From Ichthyosporea sp. XGB-2017a (Eukaryota; Opisthokonta; Ichthyosporea), in assembly GCA_002811675.1 (NCBI GenBank), contig PDIM01000002.1:62001-126000 (forward strand): a DNA stretch of 64,000 nt, read 5' to 3'. Of the stretch, positions 60,286 through 64,000 are shown one piece after another; position 1 is the first letter of the stretch; each line of letters begins with the position of its first letter. The notes beneath the pieces are model-generated. The model saw only the letters and a program-made list of their open reading frames with translations. It was not told the origin of the DNA and ran no database searches. The translations under genes were made by a program, and so were the position numbers.

Positions 60286-61731
60286 ATGTCTGGTGTAGCT
60301 GAAATATCTCCGTTGCCCGCGGAAGAAGGGGATGAGCTTGATATTCTCTCTGAAACCGCGGAATCCAACAAGGAGGGGCTGAAGAAGAAAGATGCAGAAG
60401 AGCAGCAGAGTAAAGAAAGTCAAAATTTCCACATTTCGAATCTGTATGTTCTAGTAGCGGTGTTTTTGCTCTTTTCTATAACTGATGGAGCTTTGAGAAT
60501 GATTATTTTGTTTGAAGCAAACAGTGTGGGGTTTACGGCATTTCAGATTGCTCTCATGTTTGTACTGTTTGAGTTTTTTGGAATGATTACCAATTTATTT
60601 GGTGGTGTGCTTGCTACTAAAGTAGGGCTTCGTGCCGCTGTTCTTCTGGGCTTGGTTTCTCAAATTGGATGCTTGGTTATGCTTCTTCCTTTCCGCAAGA
60701 AAGAATATTGGGATGAGTATCTCCACAACTCGGGAAGTGTCGTCGTATACATTATGTTTGCCCAGGGCCTTTCTGGAATTGCAAAAGATTTGGTCAAGCT
60801 TAGTGGCAAAAGTGTGGCTAAACTTGTTTTGCCGACAGGTGAGAACAAAAAGCTTCTCAAATATGTTTCTCGCATCACAGGGCACAAGAATGAAATGAAG
60901 GGATTTGGATTTTTTTTTGGAAGTTTGCTTGTCTACGTTACGAGTTTCTTGACATCCCTTCTCGTCATCTCCGGAATCATTATCGCATTGGTGCCTCCTT
61001 GCTTGCTTAAAGTGCATCCAGACCTGGGAAAGTCTAGCAAAAAGATCGATTGGAGAAAAGTCTTTAAAAAGGGTAGAAACTTTAATATTCTTTGTGGGGC
61101 TCGATTTTTTCTATTTGGCTCCCGAGACGCCTGGTTTGAAACCGTTCTTCCTATTTTCCTAAAAAATATAGTGGGCTGGTCTGCTCTTTTAGCCGGATCT
61201 GTGCTGGGAGGATGGACCATTGGTTATGGGATTGTCCAAGGACACACCAACGAGCTTTTCTTGAAGCCGCTTGGGGTGAAGCAGGTTAATGGCACACATT
61301 TGCGTGCCTCAATGTTTATTCTGCTCGGAATCTCCATTGCCACTGCTGTCGCTATGCACGTGCTAATGGAGGAGGCTAGTGCAGAAACCATGGCGTACGC
61401 TTTGCTTGGATTCCTTTGTGCGTATGGAATCTGCTTTGCGGTCAATTCGTCCATTCATTCTTATCTAGTAGTACTATATTCCTCGAAAGACAAGGTTGCA
61501 CAAAGTGTTGGGTTTTATTATATGGCCAACGCTGCGGGAAGGCTTGTTGGCAACTTGGTAGGTGGCGTTCTGTACTCTTACTGGAATACGGACGACACCG
61601 ATTCTGCAAGAACACAAGGCTTTGTCGCTGCCATGTGGGCGTCTTCTGTATTTGTTCTATGCTCTTTAGTGGCTTCTTATGTTTTGTCAGACAGCACTAC
61701 CGAATGTGACGAGAACACTAAAAAGAAATAA
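60286..61731 (+). CDS. ArsJ-like major facilitator permease
   Basis: 481 aa from the ATG at 60286, preferred over an upstream start that would add a cysteine run. A 50-residue acidic cytosolic leader precedes about 11-12 hydrophobic spans. Residues about 66-72 carry T-D-G-A-L-R-M, followed by F-Q-I-A-L-M-F, F-E-F-F-G-M-I-T-N-L-F-G-G and L-S-G-I-A-K-D-L-V-K-L-S-G-K-S. These blocks are typical of the bacterial ArsJ family. ArsJ exports 1-arseno-3-phosphoglycerate, the product of GAPDH acting on arsenate, giving arsenate resistance. The GAPDH partner usually encoded beside bacterial arsJ is not in this window. A eukaryotic copy suggests old transfer from bacteria, but that needs a tree. The substrate is inferred. 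Confidence 0.75.
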   Translation: MSGVAEISPLPAEEGDELDILSETAESNKEGLKKKDAEEQQSKESQNFHISNLYVLVAVFLLFSITDGALRMIILFEANSVGFTAFQIALMFVLFEFFGMITNLFGGVLATKVGLRAAVLLGLVSQIGCLVMLLPFRKKEYWDEYLHNSGSVVVYIMFAQGLSGIAKDLVKLSGKSVAKLVLPTGENKKLLKYVSRITGHKNEMKGFGFFFGSLLVYVTSFLTSLLVISGIIIALVPPCLLKVHPDLGKSSKKIDWRKVFKKGRNFNILCGARFFLFGSRDAWFETVLPIFLKNIVGWSALLAGSVLGGWTIGYGIVQGHTNELFLKPLGVKQVNGTHLRASMFILLGISIATAVAMHVLMEEASAETMAYALLGFLCAYGICFAVNSSIHSYLVVLYSSKDKVAQSVGFYYMANAAGRLVGNLVGGVLYSYWNTDDTDSARTQGFVAAMWASSVFVLCSLVASYVLSDSTTECDENTKKK

Positions 61732-62019
61732 TAAATTCCAACCGACTTCCTCACATATTGTTATACTAAGAGGACCTCCAAGTTTTCTCAGTTTTTAGAA
61801 TGACCTTAACTATGGCATAGACCTTTTGTTTTTTATGGCATATGTTACCCTTAATAATGCCTCTGTCAGCTAAGACAGTTTCTCTCTGCTCCTTGTTGGG
61901 CAAAAGGACAATCACCAAAAGAAAGTACTTTGGCGTTTCAAGCAATGCAAACAATTAGATACTGGTTCATAAATATTTCAAAAAAATCATGTTTTTATTC
62001 ATCGTCAGTAGAACAATCT

Positions 62020-62939
62020 TCATTCCTCAAGTGAGGCTTGTTCTCGCCTTTCAGCTTCTTTTCGCCTTTTGTTTTCTTCAGCTTCTTTCCTCCTATCATC
62101 CTGAAACCTCTTCAATTGCACTTGGGTTAATAAATTAGTAGATTGAAGTTCCATTCCAAATTTATCTGGGCCAAAGAAAAAGGCTTTGCCCTTTCTGTCT
62201 TCTTCCTTCGATTTGCCACCATGCAGAGCCTTACCCAGCCACGACAGGCTTTTTTCTTTCTTTTTGCACCAAGTGGATATAAAAGTTGCTGCTTGAGTCT
62301 CGAGAATTTCATACTTCTCGGCTATATGAGATACCAGCTTTACTACCCCCAGACGACGTTTTCGAACAAGAGCTTCGGCATTGCCATTCCAGTATCTCGC
62401 ATTTCGATCGGCAGCAAAAGCTTTCTCTAGCTGTTCAATAGGATCATCACCATCAGATCCATTCTTATATTCCTTCCAGACGTCCTGGACAGTTTCAAGC
62501 GCCGAAGACATTGGGAAGTTAACACCAATGAAAGTTTTAGTTTTCTTTGTTACATGTCCTTGAGCATCAACGCTTTCCGAATGGAATTCATTTGGTCTTT
62601 TTGAAGCTCGATCACGTATTCGATCAATGTTTTGCCTCGCTGGCGATCTTTGTGGTGGCAGGCGACTGAGGGCCACTGGCCAGTAACTCCGATTCATTGG
62701 AATTCTTGGAAGGCAGAAAATAAAATCATCCCTTTCTTTTTCAGTTTCATCATGGATCTTTTTGGCCGCGCCGATGCGCGCAGAAATACCTTGCTGCCTG
62801 GCTTGGGGACACTCATCTTCCACAGCAATATCTATTTGAGCACATTCAATGGGTCAGGCTGCTCCATTACCTCACCATAGTCATCAAGGAACTCGTCATA
62901 TCCCTTTGCTTTGAAAATGGGATGTGTGAAGTTAAGTGA
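62020..62939 (-). CDS. GCR1_C-domain protein, 5' end not resolved
   Basis: The main exon (62831-62020, 269 codons) has no ATG near its start. A 44-bp GTGAGG..TAG intron joins it in frame to 62876-62939 or beyond (F-K-A-K-G-Y-D-E-F-L-D-D-Y), and more upstream exons are likely. The middle of the protein matches the fungal GCR1_C DNA-binding pattern: V-Q-D-V-W-K-E-Y, I-E-Q-L-E-K-A-F, R-Y-W, R-K-R-R-L-G-V-V-K-L-V. A basic coiled tail ends in E/R/K. GCR1_C occurs in fungal transcription activators and in Crypton tyrosine-recombinase transposons. No recombinase domain is visible here. It may be a domesticated copy or an ordinary regulator. Confidence 0.5.
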
Positions 62940-63087
62940 CTACATAGTTGTGCAACAGGGCCTCCTTCCTCAACCTGGACTTAATTCAGTTTTCGTTATT
63001 TGTTTCTGCTGCACCCACGGTAGGGAGGGGTAGGGGTGGATCGGATGCATAACGAGACACTGTGGCTTGCATGGTAGCGAGATTAGA

Positions 63088-63137
63088 ATCTATCTGTTTG
63101 TCAGTGGATCTGTGGATCTATCTGTTTGTCAGTGGAT
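63088..63137 (+). repeat. Two-copy 28-bp tandem repeat
   Basis: A 22-bp unit beginning ATCTATCTGTTTGTCAGTGG occurs exactly at 63088 and 63116, period 28 bp, just upstream of the 225-aa gene. Confidence 0.85.
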
Positions 63138-63168
63138 GTATGTATAGCAATAATTTACTGGTTTAGTA

Positions 63169-63926
63169 ATGATCCATCCTCCACCTCCCTCAAAAGCGAC
63201 TCAAATTTATGCAATTGACTGGCCCTCATCCACAACGTTTCCCCCTGCACACTCTGGTGATGGATTCCTAATAGAAGGGACTTGTACGGATTTATGTCGT
63301 GTGAATGTGCGCACTTCTGATGGCGAGTATCACCGGTACGGGGGTATGGGGATACGTATAGAACGTGCAAAGGTGCGTCGATTCAACGCTGATACGGGGG
63401 TAGAAATCCAACCTGAATTCGAGGCCTCACGTAAAGTAAACACTGGAGGGTTTCTACCTTCTTCGTACGGTACGTATATTGACTTATCCAAGTATTAGCT
63501 CTTGCTTAAAATTAAGTTCCTTCTCTTATCTATTTGTATTATTTTGCAGTCAGTACAAGCGCAAAAAATGTGGACGAGATTACCCCTGAGGCTATATACG
63601 AGATATTAAAAGATGAGTTTTCTCTTATGCGTCTGCCGTGTAGACCTGCAGAAGGTGTGCTTACGTTTATGAGGAATGTCGACTGCCATAAAGATTTAGA
63701 GGTGGGCGACCAGGTACGGTTGCGTACCGATAAAGATAGTCCATTTATTCAGTCTGTTGTACGAACAACGGCAGGAGATCGATCAGATGGTGGTGCAAAA
63801 ATACGGCCTGACTTTACAGCAGAAAAGTCACTAGGAGATGCCTGGACTGATAAAATCATGTCTACAGCGCCTCCCGCTTCTCAGGACGCTGTGGAGGGAG
63901 TAGATGACGATGAATGGGATGACTAG
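63169..63926 (+). CDS. 225-aa protein of unknown family
   Basis: Two exons, 63169-63469 and 63550-63926, with an 80-bp GTACGT..CAG intron, phase-consistent, giving 225 aa. The protein is acidic at its end (V-E-G-V-D-D-D-E-W-D-D). It is mixed alpha/beta by composition, with motifs such as G-D-G-F-L-I-E-G-T-C-T-D-L-C-R-V and D-C-H-K-D-L-E-V-G-D-Q-V-R-L-R-T. No signal peptide, membrane span or known catalytic motif is present. I do not recognise the family. The E-V-G-D-Q-V-R-L segment resembles beta-barrel edges of nucleic-acid-binding folds, but that is too weak to name. Confidence 0.65.
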
Positions 63927-64000
63927 AAAAATTGACAAGTGTGGAAGAATTCATTTACTAATGATGTTTATTTGATCATCCTTACATACGTTCTACGTAG

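Noticed and set aside
61766-61954. Minus-strand open frame with a faint PiggyBac-like look (L-A-D-R-G-I)
   Set aside because: Only one short motif matches, with no DDE blocks or terminal repeats.

Overview
This is a nuclear window from a eukaryote. Genes are protein-coding on both strands, closely packed and intron-poor: most are single-exon, and the others carry 1-3 GT..AG introns of about 44-150 bp with GTAAGT/GTATGT donors. There are three tRNA genes, one histone H3 gene and no bacterial-style operons. Several genes point to a fungus or close relative (Holomycota): a stand-alone Ura3-type OMP decarboxylase, an Ett1/Nro1-like TPR protein, a Num1-like cortical dynein anchor and a GCR1_C-type protein. 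Others are rare or missing in yeasts and moulds: NOMO, RNASEK, KXD1, syndetin and a CARNS1-like ATP-grasp ligase. An early-diverging fungus or unicellular opisthokont fits best, but this is inference from gene content only.

Layout. 0-13 kb: end of a coiled-coil gene, a tandem-DysF tail-anchored protein, the Num1-like anchor, BDP1 (TFIIIB), LSM1, ETT1-like, RNASEK and histone H3. 13-18 kb: a decayed gene remnant with short repeats, then PP2A scaffold A. 18-30 kb: a 1555-aa TFxPK-repeat protein, the CARNS1-like ligase and NOMO. 30-44 kb: a small orphan, TFB2/p52 of TFIIH, NAF1, a degenerate 2H-phosphoesterase-like protein, syndetin/VPS50, proteasome ATPase Rpt3, delta-COP and a CCHC/RGG protein. 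43.8-50 kb: tRNA-Asp, a broken GH9 cellulase gene, two inverted tRNA-Thr genes flanking CSB/Rad26, and a PIF/Harbinger-like transposase scrap. 50-57 kb: OMP decarboxylase, an SLC38/AVT transporter, a DHHC palmitoyltransferase, KXD1 and V-ATPase subunit C. 57-64 kb: an Elongin-C/F-box-like/LRR fusion divergent from an ArsJ-like permease, a GCR1_C protein and a 225-aa orphan.

Most genes are housekeeping: Pol III and TFIIH transcription, transcription-coupled repair, snoRNP assembly, mRNA decay, proteasome, COPI/EARP trafficking and vacuolar acidification. The unusual content lies in four genes (Elongin-C fusion, ArsJ-like permease, CARNS1-like ligase, CC1-box/PH dynein anchor) and in the tRNA-bounded GH9 relic. 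Long intergenic spaces recur with CACGTG boxes and TTAGGG/telobox-like motifs. I see no CRISPR array, rRNA gene or intact mobile element.
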